Assembly (NCBI RefSeq): GCF_963583255.1
Contig: NC_084803.1
Location: 23,844,428 to 23,908,427, forward strand
Source of the DNA: Pyrus communis
Taxonomy: Eukaryota; Streptophyta; Magnoliopsida; Rosales; Rosaceae
Reading direction: 5' to 3'
Length of the DNA stretch: 64,000 nt
Part shown: piece after piece, positions 12,254 through 23,119 of the stretch
How positions within the stretch are numbered: the first letter of the stretch is position 1
Layout of the letters: the number at the start of each line of letters is the position of its first letter
Notes under the pieces: model-generated
Databases searched by the model: none
The model's input: the letters and a program-made list of their open reading frames with translations, nothing else
What the model was told of the DNA's origin: nothing
Program-made: the position numbers and the translations under genes

Positions 12254-12704
12254 CAAAAAGCTTGTTTGCCCCATGGGCATTTGAGCTTTTTGCCTTTCTG
12301 CGTTCTCATCAAAGTGAATCTTCACCAAATTTGATCTAGGTTTTCTTTGATTTTGCCATTTATGGAGCTTTTAATCTGGTTCTTGGAGAGTAGTACAAGA
12401 AATTGAGCGGTGGTGTTTTCTTGGATTGGAAGGGTTCATCAATGGCGGGTCAAATATGCTTATCTAATATGCCTGTCCCAAAATTTTGTCCATGTAATGA
12501 TTAATTCTTCTTTTCTTTTTTCTGTTTTTCTTTACTTTTCTCCTCTCTTTTTTTTCATTTTGACATCAATTATTATTCAAAATTTATTATAGTCCAACAT
12601 ATGCATAGATTAATCTGAGATTGCACCAAACGTCGAACGGATGCAAAATCAGTCGAACCGACTGAAATACTCAGCACTGTCAAACGTAACAAATGAGGCC
12701 TAAT
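12254..12704. other. Gene-free spacer
   Basis: AT-rich sequence with pyrimidine tracts near 12500-12560. No gene or repeat end was recognised. Confidence 0.4.
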
Positions 12705-13435
12705 TAGGGGTGGTTCGGTATGGGATACCATACCGAAACTAGTATCCCGAATCCCAAACCGAAATTTTTCGGGACGGGAATTTGAAGACCAATCCCAAAC
12801 CAAATTTTCGAGAATCCCAAATTTCGGGAATCCCGAAATATTTTCGGGATTTTGGGACAAATCGGGAATCCCAAATTGAAATATGAAATTATGAATTGTT
12901 CTTCAAATATATAATTCAAGAACACATTCATGAACTAGGAATTTCATTTCATTCACACTACCATTTAATTGAACACTGGCATGCTTGACTCTTTTTATCA
13001 TAGTCAAAATTCAAATTAATTAAACTCTTTTTGCAATTTGTTGAGAGACAAAAGAATCAAGCCTTCTGAAATCATCAGCCATGACAGTAGTAATAATAAA
13101 ATCCACATGAATATCAAACAGAACATGAAAAATATGCAAGGTGTAGGGCATTCTAGGTTGCTGAGCATGAATTAGAAACTACTAGCATCAATTATAAAAG
13201 AATAATATATATGTATAAATATATATATATATAATAATTAATATTATATATTTTCGGTTTGGTATGGGATTCCCGAAATATCGAGAAGCCAATCCCGAAT
13301 CCCATACCGAAATTTTGGGATTGGTTCGGGATAACATCCCGAAAATTTCGGGAATTTCGGTTTGGGAAATTTTTGGTTTGGGATCGGGATTTTTTCGGTT
13401 CGGTTCGGAATTTTCGGGAATTTTTTCCACCCCTA
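12705..13435. mobile_element. Non-autonomous hAT element with perfect 8-bp duplication
   Basis: The element runs from TAGGGGTGG to CCACCCCTA and is flanked on both sides by GGCCTAAT (12697-12704 and 13436-13443), a perfect 8-bp target duplication as made by hAT transposases. About 150 bp at each end is a dense array of CGGGAAT/ATTCCCG and GGTATGGGAT motifs that pair between the two ends. The AT-rich core has no transposase. Length is 731 bp. Confidence 0.9.
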
Positions 13436-13819
13436 GGCCTAATAGCAACAGAGATTGGGCTCGTGCACTTGAGGTCACCATACTTTTCTACATAGAATAT
13501 TCAATTATGTCTTCTTAATACAATGTCTTCCAAGAATAGTGTATCAATGTATATCATGGGCCTCATTTTATGGGCTTCTCACACGATGGACCTTATTTGA
13601 TGTGAAAAAGTCGTTAAAACCGACAAACAAAGTATGGGTTCTAATGCATTTTATTATGAACGTGTTATTAATAGATCTATTTTTACTTCTCACACATCCA
13701 TGATAATTTTTTGTCATTAATCTTCTTCAATTCATTCAATCCGAATGTTAAAAATTTAGAGGAATGTGTAAGAACTAAAATGGATATGTGGATAATATAC
13801 TTTATTTAAATGCCAAAAT
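13436..13819. other. Gene-free spacer
   Basis: AT-rich intergenic sequence. No supported gene was found. Confidence 0.4.
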
Positions 13820-13962
13820 GGTGCCACTTAGTAGTTAGTACTACAATCTAGTAATATTTATGTTCTCTTATAAGTGAAATGGCTTATGTTCGAATCTCGT
13901 AAATGATAAGTTTGATACCAACCCCACCTTTTAGTGAAAATAGTTTACCTTTAAAAAAATAA
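13820..13962 (+). mobile_element. tRNA-derived SINE, plus strand
   Basis: The head contains TAGTACTACAATCTAGTAAT and a good Pol III B box, GTTCGAATCT (13888-13897). It is followed by a body and an A-rich tail (TTTAAAAAAATAA, about 13950-13962). It is colinear with the copy at 8613. Confidence 0.6.
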
Positions 13963-13974
13963 TGAAGAAATGAT

Positions 13975-14108
13975 TGTGCCGGATTTGATGATCTAAGTCA
14001 CATAATGCGCTAACCATAATAATTTGGTTTGGACTCGCCATCGACGAGAATCGAACTTCTAATGTTACATTTACAAGTGAAAAAGAATATCACTAGATGA
14101 TAATGTTA
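13975..14108 (-). mobile_element. tRNA-derived SINE, minus strand
   Basis: On the - strand the head starts near 14108 (ATCTAGTGATATTC). The B box reads GTTCGATTC (14047-14055), and the body continues GGCGAGTCCAAACCAAATTATT as in the copy at 45880. Its tail points at the tail of the plus-strand SINE at 13820, making a tail-to-tail pair. Confidence 0.6.
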
Positions 14109-14580
14109 AGTGTCCATTGTTTGAACCAAAACAAATGACGGAGAAAACGATGGACAATTTTTTTCCCAAAAAAAACAGTGTCCATTGTTTTCAAGTTACT
14201 CACCGTTTGTCCTACTAATGCCATTGTATACTTCATCAAACCATGTCTTATGTCAATCTTTGAAGCAAAACAAGCTAACAATTTTGAATTAACGTGCCCT
14301 TTCTCATGAAATCTATATTTTTCCAATCAAACTTGGTAGGAGCTTATGTTAATAAACCACATTTCCAAGAACTTCAATGTGTGTCATCTCCTCTAATTTA
14401 ATATCAAAATAAATTTTCAACCATAAGGTTGCAGATAACTTTTTATATTAGTATTCTAGACTGTTTTCCCTAACTTGATTTTATTTTTTATTCAACAAAT
14501 TCAACCATGAAACTGTCCTACAATTTTTTTAATTTTTAATTTTTTTGTCTCCGGACAAATGCTTCCAAGTATGTCATTTT
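14109..14580. other. Gene-free spacer
   Basis: AT-rich sequence with no recognisable gene. Confidence 0.4.
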
Positions 14581-14797
14581 TGTTGGAAATAAAATATATA
14601 TAAAAATAAAAAAAAATAAAAAAAGAGAGAGAGAGAATAGAGAGACGAGAGGGATTAGAAGGAGGAAATAAGAGTATATTCATTCTTCTCATTGGATAGC
14701 CTATAGGCTTAGCGTTTTCCATATTTACATAAATGAGGAACTAAACTATTAACATATTACATAGAGTCACATAATACCTCAAATAATATTTACAACA
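14581..14797 (-). mobile_element. Copia-like LTR with polypurine tract, minus strand
   Basis: Read on the - strand, the LTR starts TGTTGTAAATATT at 14797 and ends TTTCCAACA at 14581 (217 bp, TG...CA). Directly upstream of its start is AAGGGGAAG (14798-14806), a polypurine tract. The element's interior should therefore lie at higher coordinates, and this is its 3' LTR. The small LTR size and end sequence suggest Ty1/copia. A (GA)n tract (about 14623-14640) lies within it. No matching 5' LTR or pol frame was found upstream. Confidence 0.6.
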
Positions 14798-14806
14798 CTT
14801 CCCCTT

Positions 14807-17200
14807 AGATGTGCAACAATCAATGGTAGTTGCCTCAATAAAACTTTGCTTGGAAAACCCAATGGGAAAAAACCTAAGAAAAGGAGTAAACCTGGACAGG
14901 AAAAACCCAATGGAATAAAACCTGGTCGAAGGGAAAAAGAGCACAACGCATTTATATATCCATTATAGCATATTGTCAGACTCCCCTTGATGAATAACTC
15001 CGCTAGATACATGACTCTCCTTGATGATTATAAGTCTTGATTCGACTGGTTATCACTGTCAAGTTTGAAGTAATGTGGCTTCGGTCTTCAAGAAATTAAG
15101 TTTGAGTAGAACTTGACCTGGGGAAGTGTGAAAGTTTATTAGAAATTGACAACAGCCATTTGTGTTCCTGCAAAGAACAAATAAATACAAAACACAAAAT
15201 AAAATCTAGAATCTAAAATAAACTAAGAGTAGTATAAACTTCATTGTAAGTATGAACCATATGTACAAATAGTCTTGCAGGCTCTTCAAGAATCATACTA
15301 AAACTCTTAGCTCTTTAAAGAGTATGTTGCAACAATATAACTTTAAGTTCGAACTAACATAAGTACTCGTTGAGGCAATTTATAACAAATTTATCTAAAA
15401 TAGGTACTAAGTACATATTTTGATCTTTATGCTCTTAAAGTGAAATCATTAAATAAGAAATTCATAGCATTTTGCATTCATAAAGAAATAGCTTCGAAAG
15501 CTAGACTAAAACTTAAAAATCAAGTAGTATGCAATCTCCACATGTCACAAGTCTCACATTCAAGATAACACTATACTTATAGAAATGTGGTTGCATCTAC
15601 AATAAGAGATAGGTCTCTACTAAGAAGCCTATGCCATACAATAATTTTATTTCACTTTAATACGAAGACCCAAGCATAACTTTTGGGTGCGTTTGTTGCA
15701 CTGAACTAGCTTCAGGGACTAAGCTAGACTGGTTTAGACTAGACTAAGCTGGACTAATTTAGTGAAGCATTTGGTATAGTGTTGGACCAAAAAACTGGAT
15801 AAAATAACAAATTATAATATTAAATTATTTAATATATATCTAATAATATTTTATTATTAATTCAATTTTTTTCCTAAAAATTCGAACACACACTCCTCTC
15901 TCTAGAGAGTTCTTTACTTTTGTTGCTCTTTGGTTCCGTCCCCAATACTTCCTTTCCTCCCATCTTTTTCCTGCAAAAAGCTTCAAAACCAAGTTTCCTG
16001 AAAAATTGTCCCCAAAGCTACCTTCTCCTCCATCTCTGTCTCTTAATTTTTCTTCGTCCCCAACTCTCTCCCTTTCTCTATCCATTTCTCTCCGGAAATT
16101 TCTGGAGAAAGGGAACCTTTATGGGAATTTTCTGGAATTTCGAAAATAAGGTAGAAGTTTTCTATTGAGATTTTTTATGTTATTGTTTTGCTTTTTATTT
16201 TTATTTTTTTATTTTTTATTTTTTAGGGATTTTGGTGGTTGGATTTTGATATTTAGGTTGTGAGTGGGTTTGGGTTCAGATTTGGGCATGGGAGGGCAAA
16301 TGGAGTTGCCCAGAAGCATGCTTGCAGACTTGCAGCTTTCATACAACATGCAAACAGTTTTGAAAACAGGACTAGCAATCCCATAGTTTTTGAGGGGTTT
16401 CGCTAAGACCTGCTAATCCCATGGTTGATTCACAACGTTCTTGAAATTGTCATGTCTCCCCCTAACATTGGAAATATTGTCTCACCAAATTGATAATCCG
16501 CAAAAATGCAGTAACTATGAGCATAACTTAAAACAAATTGACTTGTATCCCAATTTTAAGGGATGAAACAATCTTTGTACATAATTACTTATTGGTTGGA
16601 AAACATACCCCAACTGAGTTGATCATCATGATGCACGTGATCAAGATGCATCTCCCAAGCAAAAATTAGCAAAGAATAAAATGCTTAAAACTTGCGGTAA
16701 GCCATGAATGTTGTGTGCTCAAATTAATCACAAGTGACATGAAATAGCCTACAAATATGGGAATTGCACTTGTAATAGCAAGCGAATAATATTATGACCA
16801 TCTTGTAGATACATTTAGGTCACTGGTCAAGTAGTCCACAATTAGATGTCGATTAAGCTCACAAATACGCTTTTAAATTCTTGAGAAGAAAATGGGTATC
16901 CAAGATCTATTGTGACTTAGATGGTCTAATGACCAATTTTTCATGTGACCAATCCTTGTAAAGACGTGCACAATGCAATATGGTGAGGCCTCAAAATATG
17001 TCAATGAGGATTTGTAAAAAATCCTACACATCATTGTGGATCATGAATGGCTATGATAATCATGCCATTATTCAGTCATTGAACTTCTGATTTTGACAAG
17101 CGTACACTACTTCTATGATTGTGCAATACAATCCATAAGGAAAAATAAGAGCTTCTGTTGAAAAATTGAATTGAACGACATACAATTCGATATAATAATA
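14807..17200. other. Decayed repeat sequence without a supported gene
   Basis: This 2.4-kb stretch probably includes the ruined interior of the copia-like element. Phrases at 14800-15120 and 16600-17100 look like degenerate retroelement sequence on the - strand, but no frame stays open. Near 15690 a GGGTGCGTTTGTTGCACTGA motif looks like the end of a MITE-type element, though I could not find its partner end. ORFs of 78-82 codons (for example at 15840 and 15920) are pyrimidine-rich and not convincing. Confidence 0.4.
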
Positions 17201-17363
17201 AATTCAACTAACGAATTCATATAACATAAGAAAATTGAAATTGAAATAAACAAAATTAAAATCAACAAAATAATAGTGCTGAAAATAAATAAATTTAAAA
17301 ACCAAGCTATTGGAAGATAACTCAAATGTTCATTGCTGACCAAGCTCAATGTGGGAGATGAAA

Positions 17364-17467
17364 CTCAATGTGTGTTCGAACTACCACACATGCATTCTAT
17401 GGAGCAACCAGCTCTGCATTGGTATGCTCCACGAAATGTATCTATGGTAGTTCGAACACAGGTTGAG
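17364..17467. ncRNA. Candidate small-RNA hairpin, copy 1
   Basis: Two 43-nt arms (17364-17406 and 17425-17467) surround an 18-nt loop. They pair at 35 of 43 positions before counting G-U wobbles. A 16-bp core, TGTGTTCGAACTACCA against its complement, is perfect, and the seven bases next to the loop (TGGAGCA) are also perfect. There are no bulges, because mismatches are symmetric. This geometry fits a plant microRNA precursor. It also fits a small foldback transposon. I do not recognise a known microRNA in it, so the call is a structural candidate only. Confidence 0.35.
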
Positions 17468-17831
17468 GATTCCAAATTTTTACTCGCTTTCCACTAGACT
17501 AGACCAATACCTTAGAATTACATTTTGAAATTTTTTTTTTTTTTTGGGTATAAGTTTGGCATGTTTCAAAATATAAAAATGGATCGGAAACATATAATTT
17601 ATAGAATCCTACCTGCGTTCCAACTTTTAACAAAAAAAATTTCTTAACATAGTCAAACTTCGAAAATAAATTCAACTAACGAATTCATATAACATAAGAA
17701 AATTGAAATTGAAATAAACAAAATTAAAATCAACAAAATAATAGTGCTGAAAATAAATAAATTTAAAAACCAAGCTATTGGAAGATAACTCAAATGTTCA
17801 TTGCTGACCAAGCTCAATGTGGGAGATGAAA

Positions 17832-17935
17832 CTCAATGTGTGTTCGAACTACCACACATGCATTCTATGGAGCAACCAGCTCTGCATTGGTATGCTCCAC
17901 GAAATGTATCTATGGTAGTTCGAACACAGGTTGAG
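17832..17935. ncRNA. Candidate small-RNA hairpin, copy 2
   Basis: This is the second copy of the 104-nt hairpin, 468 bp downstream of the first and apparently identical. If transcribed together, the two would form a tandem hairpin precursor. Confidence 0.35.
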
Positions 17936-18136
17936 GATTCCAAATTTTTACTCGCTTTCCACTAGACTAGACCAATACCTTAGAATTACATTTTGAAATT
18001 TTTTTTTTTTTTTGGGTATAAGTTTGGCATGTTTCAAAATATAAAAATGGATCGGAAACATATAATTTATAGAATCCTACCTGCGTTCCAACTTTTAACA
18101 AAAAAAATTTCTTAACATAGTCAAACTTCGAAAATA

Positions 18137-18857
18137 CTTTTTAATGATAGAATTCCATTTCCAATTTAATTCGCACTTTTTCTTGAATAAAATGATATAT
18201 TTACACTCATAGGTGGGTGAATAAATAGATTTCCAACTTGTCATTTATGAGAACCTAAGTATTTCATTTAGAAGTGAAAAGAAATATTATGTTATTGTAA
18301 CAATAAGTGACAATTTAACTTACACACTTAATCAAGTTATGTTTCATGCACAATAAAGAGATCACCTCTAATGCATGAGCAAATGTGTTAATTTTGCGTG
18401 TCTACGTATTATTACAAAAAGTGATAGTTTTATTCGTCGTCTAAAAGAGGTACATCAACAACGTACAAGTTAAAAGTTAGAGATTTGAATGCGCATATGA
18501 ATATGGTGGCGCACAAATGAGTCAATGACGTCTGTCTGAACCCTGAGCTATCCGGATTTGGTGGTTGTTGTGGTTGTTGGAATTGGATTCGCCCACCAAC
18601 ACCAATAAATTACAAACTATAAAAATTTGAAAATTTAAAAAAATAATAGATAAATTCGAAACAAACGAATGTGCAGCAACTCCTCGCGCAAAAATGGAAT
18701 TGTATATTGCTAGCCTACGTGGCTCGATAGAAGAGTGTATCCGTTTCACGTGCACTGCCGACTCATAAAGTTGTTTACGTGGCATAATTTACAGGAAAAT
18801 AATGATGTTAAGGGTGCATTCTAGGCTTCAAGCTCACAACACAAATTATGGTAATAC
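18137..18857. other. Gene-free spacer
   Basis: AT-rich sequence. The 87-codon minus-strand ORF at 18522-18785 shows no known domain and is probably chance. Confidence 0.4.
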
Positions 18858-18860
18858 TTA

Positions 18861-19207
18861 GGGCTGGTTTGGTATTGCTGTGCTTTGAAAAAAAACTGCT
18901 TCTGCTGTGCTGTGAGAATAAGCAGCTGTGAAATAAAGCAGCAGAGTGTTTGGTAAACTTTTTTGTAAAAGTGCTTTTGAAAAAAAAAAAAACAGTATTA
19001 GAGTGTTTGATAAACTTTTATGTAAAACAGATGTGAAAAAAAGCCGGTTTTTCAAAGCTGGGTTTTGCAGCTTCTTGTTTTTGGCTTTTTTTTCACCCAA
19101 AACTGTGAAAAAAAAGCTAAAGCTGAGTGTTTACCAAACACAAAAACAGCTCCCAGCTTTTTTTGATAGCAGCTTTTTTCAGAATCACCTTAGTACCAAA
19201 CCAGGTC
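18861..19207. mobile_element. Tourist-like MITE (PIF/Harbinger type)
   Basis: The element has terminal repeats GGGCTGGTTTGGTATTGC and, at the other end as reverse complement, GACCTGGTTTGGTACT. It is flanked by the trinucleotide TTA on both sides (18858-18860 and 19208-19210). A TTA/TAA duplication with GG..TGTTTGGTA-like ends is typical of PIF/Harbinger-derived MITEs. Its first 180 bp closely match the end of the Harbinger transposase fragment at 49450, pointing to its source family. Length is 347 bp with no coding capacity. Confidence 0.85.
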
Positions 19208-19210
19208 TTA

Positions 19211-19541
19211 CTATCCTATTTATTTTTACTAGATGAGTTAAAATTTTGATATTTGTATCCGTTTACTATCAGATTTTAAAATTTAAACTCATATGATAAA
19301 TAAGATGGCGAGCAGTGTCATTTAAGGGTCATGAACAAAGTATTCCTCAAAGTTAAAGAAAACGAACAACTTATATGTTGGAATGAATTTGCATACCGCT
19401 ATGGACAGAGGAATGTGCATATCCAACGGCCTATAAGAGAACAAATAACCACGATTAACTTGAGGTATCGGTGGTGTGCCGGTTAATAGTTCTTTAACGG
19501 TCAAGTTAACAAGTAATATAAGACTTAAGCAGTGGAATAGA
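19211..19541. other. Gene-free spacer
   Basis: Short AT-rich interval between the MITE and the solo LTR. Nothing was recognised. It ends with the solo LTR's target duplication ATAGA. Confidence 0.4.
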
Positions 19542-21707
19542 TGACACACCTCGATCGAGATCAGGACGTGCTGGCCATCACGTGGAAGTGACGTAACCAT
19601 GTGCACAGTGCGGAAGCTAATAAAATAATAATGAAAATAGTAGTACGAATAAACAGAAACTGGTTCCACATGAAATGATAATAGGTGCAAACGTAAGTGT
19701 GACGCTAAGTTCAGAGCATAACGCCTAAAGCAGTCCAAAAGAAAATGATGCGACAACAGTACACCCGAAGGTGGCCCTACGTCGGTGATCGTCTATCAGA
19801 AATGCTGGGAAAGTCCTCTAGGAAACCACCAAACCTGCTAGTCAACTAGAACCTGGAGGGGCGCAAAACAAAAGCGTGAGTGGGCAAAAACAAAGCTTTT
19901 CGAAAACCATTTAATAAATAAGTTCTAACCCCTCGCCGTAAAACCTGTATACTTCCCAGAAAATAGATATACATATATATACCAATCATGCTCAAGAATA
20001 TGCCATGCCAAAATCTCAAAATGAAATGCAAGTGCTCAGGTAAAAATCATATCAATGACATATAGTCTGGCAGCCGGAGTCACCTAACGTGACCTGTACG
20101 GCTAAATTTAGAGCTCAAATCTCAATCTCACTAACTAGACCTGCACACGAGTCGGAACCACCTAAGGTGGTCTGTACGACAGGCCTGGGTGTAACATATA
20201 TATACGCTCAAGTGCTACGATCACGTGAAGGCTGGGCGAATAGTCGCGGGTCACCTACGAGTCGGAACCACCTAAAGTGGTCTGTACGACAGGACTGTGC
20301 ACCTAACTTGGATCCAAGCTGAGCGTGTGGTGCGGGAGGTGAACATCACGTGAAGGACTGTGCCCTACTCTGGGCGAGAGCACTAACACTGGGGGTGCAG
20401 GTTATGAGCTCTCTAAGCATCTCAAATCACTATTGAATGTAACATGAATAACACTTACCTGGCACTTACCTGTGCGTCCGCAGCACCAAATATGCATATA
20501 TATATGTAAACGACTGATAATGCAACTAACGATGCATAAACAACGGTAATATAATGCATGGCATATGACAAATAACAATTCAAATCAATTTCTGGGAAAA
20601 TATAAGTATATAGGTATATACGGAAAACCAAAAGCCCACTCACTGGTATGTGGAAGGGTCGTAGCCCCCTGCCTCGAGTGACCACGCTCGTCCTCGGGAT
20701 AGGTATCACCTATATGCGAAACAACTACAAAAACGTTAATTTTAAAGCACATAACCAACCTTTAGAAATAACTTCTCATACAATGCTCAAATGGGGTGTA
20801 TGAATACACCAGTGTGATCTACTCAACCTCAGGAACATCCCCATGTTTTTAAAATAATTTTTCACCGCCGCACGCGCCCCCACGCGCCGGCCAAGGCACG
20901 GACACACGCGCCAGCCACGCGCAGGCACGTGCCTGGCACGCTGACGGCGTCAGTTGACGCCGTCAGGAATATTCCGTTATCCCTAACAGATTCCGTTAAC
21001 GGCGTCAGGAATATTCCTTCAGATTTGACGGAATATTCCGTCGTCTTCTCCGGCGCTGGAAAACTGGGAATTTTTCAAATCGTCCTATCTTCTTCGTTTT
21101 TCAACCAAATTTCACAAAATTGATACCAAAATGAAGCTTACAACGAGAGGAACACAATCATACCACTTTCAAGTGCTAAAATCCACAAAATCTCACCTGC
21201 AAAATCACCCCAACTCCGGCCAACCTCGAAACTCGTGATCCCGACGTCCAAAACCTTCAAACGAACCACCCGAGCCTCCTAGGGACCTCACCAAGCTTCC
21301 TACAAGCTTGAAATTCCCAAAAACGTGAGAAATCACGTGTGCATGAACAGTACCAAAATCGGGCATCGTGAGTTCGACGTGAAAACGAAGGTATTCTTAC
21401 CTGAAATGGGTATGGTTGGACTCCTACAAGCCTCACGAGTCTGAATATGTGCTTGGTTTCTTCGATCTGTGAAGGTTTGATGGGTGTGTGGGTGTGTCCG
21501 TACGTTTCAAAGAACATGGGAAAGGAATGGGAACTCGGGACAGATACAGGGAGAAGGACAAAAGGGTGTGGAGTGTGGGAGTGTGTGTGTGGCTCAAAAC
21601 ATGCCAACAAAACCCAAAACATGACACGAAAAGTAAAGAAATCGAACTAGGGGCAAAATCGTCTTTTCACACATACGTTTTAAAATTTCTCGGGACGGGC
21701 TGTCACA
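19542..21707 (-). mobile_element. 2.17-kb solo LTR, copy A, perfect duplication
   Basis: The block starts TGACACACCTCGATCGAG and ends GGGACGGGCTGTCACA. It is flanked by ATAGA at 19537-19541 and again at 21708-21712, a perfect 5-bp duplication. No internal domain is present, so this is a solo LTR. A sibling lies at 60081-62194 with a different duplication. Read on the - strand it starts TGTGACAGCCCGTCCCG, resembling the CCCGTCC start of the LTR at 9213, so the - strand is the likely sense strand. GC-rich palindromic segments occur at about 20870-21010. The ORFs inside (for example 144 codons at 19322-19756) cross its boundaries or lack motifs and are not genes. Confidence 0.92.
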
Positions 21708-21712
21708 ATAGA

Positions 21713-23119
21713 GGCGATAATTGTGTTACCAGAGGTTTTTCTAAATAAGTATATTTACACTAGTCAGGAAAGAGACCTTTTTTTGGATATGGAATCCGGA
21801 TTAAACCGGGAGAATCCAAGTTAATATTTAGGATTATATATCGTTTCTCTTAGAAGTATGACTACTTATAGCGCACAACAATCTCTAGATTGTATGAATC
21901 TTTAAGAATATAGGAACTCAGTTGATCTCCAATAGAATTTGATTTTCGTGTCTTGTAAAATAAGAATGGTCAATCTCAGTAAAGTCGACGGATTTCACCT
22001 ACTTTTCTAGAGTACAGCAAGATGTGGTGGCATCTCTAGTCTGTTTATACAACTCAATTCGATCACAACTATTGAGTTCATAACTGAATTTCTGAAGTAT
22101 ACACACATAACTATCAGATTACTCCGACTTTGTATAATTATTATTTATAACCATCGGTTTACTCCGATTCTGTAAAATTATAGTTCCACATTATATCAAT
22201 CGATTTTATCATCAAGTGGCGTTTTGAAACTAAAACTAAATGTAGTAAAAATATTTAATTACATTTTCTAGCCTTAGTTAAATCTTTCCAGACTACTTTC
22301 AATATTTCCCTCGTGTGCTGTTTCTGTCGTTTGGCCACGCACACGCATCATCCACGCACGCACGGCACGTAGTTTTGACTGTTGACTCAATCTCTACTCT
22401 TTGCCTCCCCTTCCAAGTAACAACTTGTGAACTCATCCTTCCAACCCAAATATGGGTCCTACATTTTTGTATTTATTGGCATCACAACCGTCCATTGCTT
22501 TGACTGCCCAACTTCAAGGGCCCACATAATTGTTGTCACTTCCCGTGCAACAACGGGAAGGAACTGCTATTAACATTCTAAAAATTTCATTTACGCTCCT
22601 TACAAGTGTATTTTTATTTTTAACTATAGAAAGTTTAAAGTGCAAAATGAAATTTTTGGAATACCAATAACAATTCCCTTATTAGAATTCAATAAAATAA
22701 AAAGACTATCGACCAAAAATATTACATTTGCGATTTAATGTTTATTTAAATATAGAACTAACTACATTTCACGCTCTAGAGATTTAAGATGATTTTCAAA
22801 ATAAATCATACCTTTGGTCGGATCAATTGTGTGAATTTTCATTAAATTAATGACAAGATGAGCTTGAGATACTTATATAAGTTAATATGTAGCCACATTT
22901 GCACCATATTGACAAAAAAAAACTCATATATTCAATAAAAGATTAGATATTCAAATAGGCAAAATGTGTAAATGATACACTTTTAAAACTTCAAAATTAA
23001 TTGTGAGAAAATTAAAATCTCATCGTGGCCCATTTTAAAATCTACCTAAAACATGAACAAGGTAAAATGTAATTAACGCTTTAAATATAATTAAAAAAAT
23101 GTAACTTCCTTAACACTAT
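21713..23119. other. Gene-free intergenic DNA
   Basis: AT-rich sequence with a short CA/CG-rich patch near 22325-22370. No gene, RNA gene or element end was recognised. Confidence 0.45.

Larger units (their letters stand above)
17201..18136. repeat. Perfect 468-bp tandem duplication
   Basis: Positions 17201-17668 and 17669-18136 carry the same 468-bp sequence. I compared them line by line and saw no difference, including a 15-base poly-T tract in each. The identity implies a very recent duplication, or an assembly artefact. Each unit contains a long imperfect hairpin. No ORF of note lies in the unit; the 78-codon minus ORF at 17113-17349 crosses the left edge and lacks any motif. Confidence 0.9.

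Noticed and set aside
19322..19756. 144-codon minus-strand ORF
   Set aside because: It crosses the boundary of the solo LTR at 19542 and has no recognisable domain.
21257..21622. 121-codon ORF with His/Thr repeats
   Set aside because: It lies inside the 2.17-kb solo LTR and reflects a GTGTGT-rich tract; no domain is visible.
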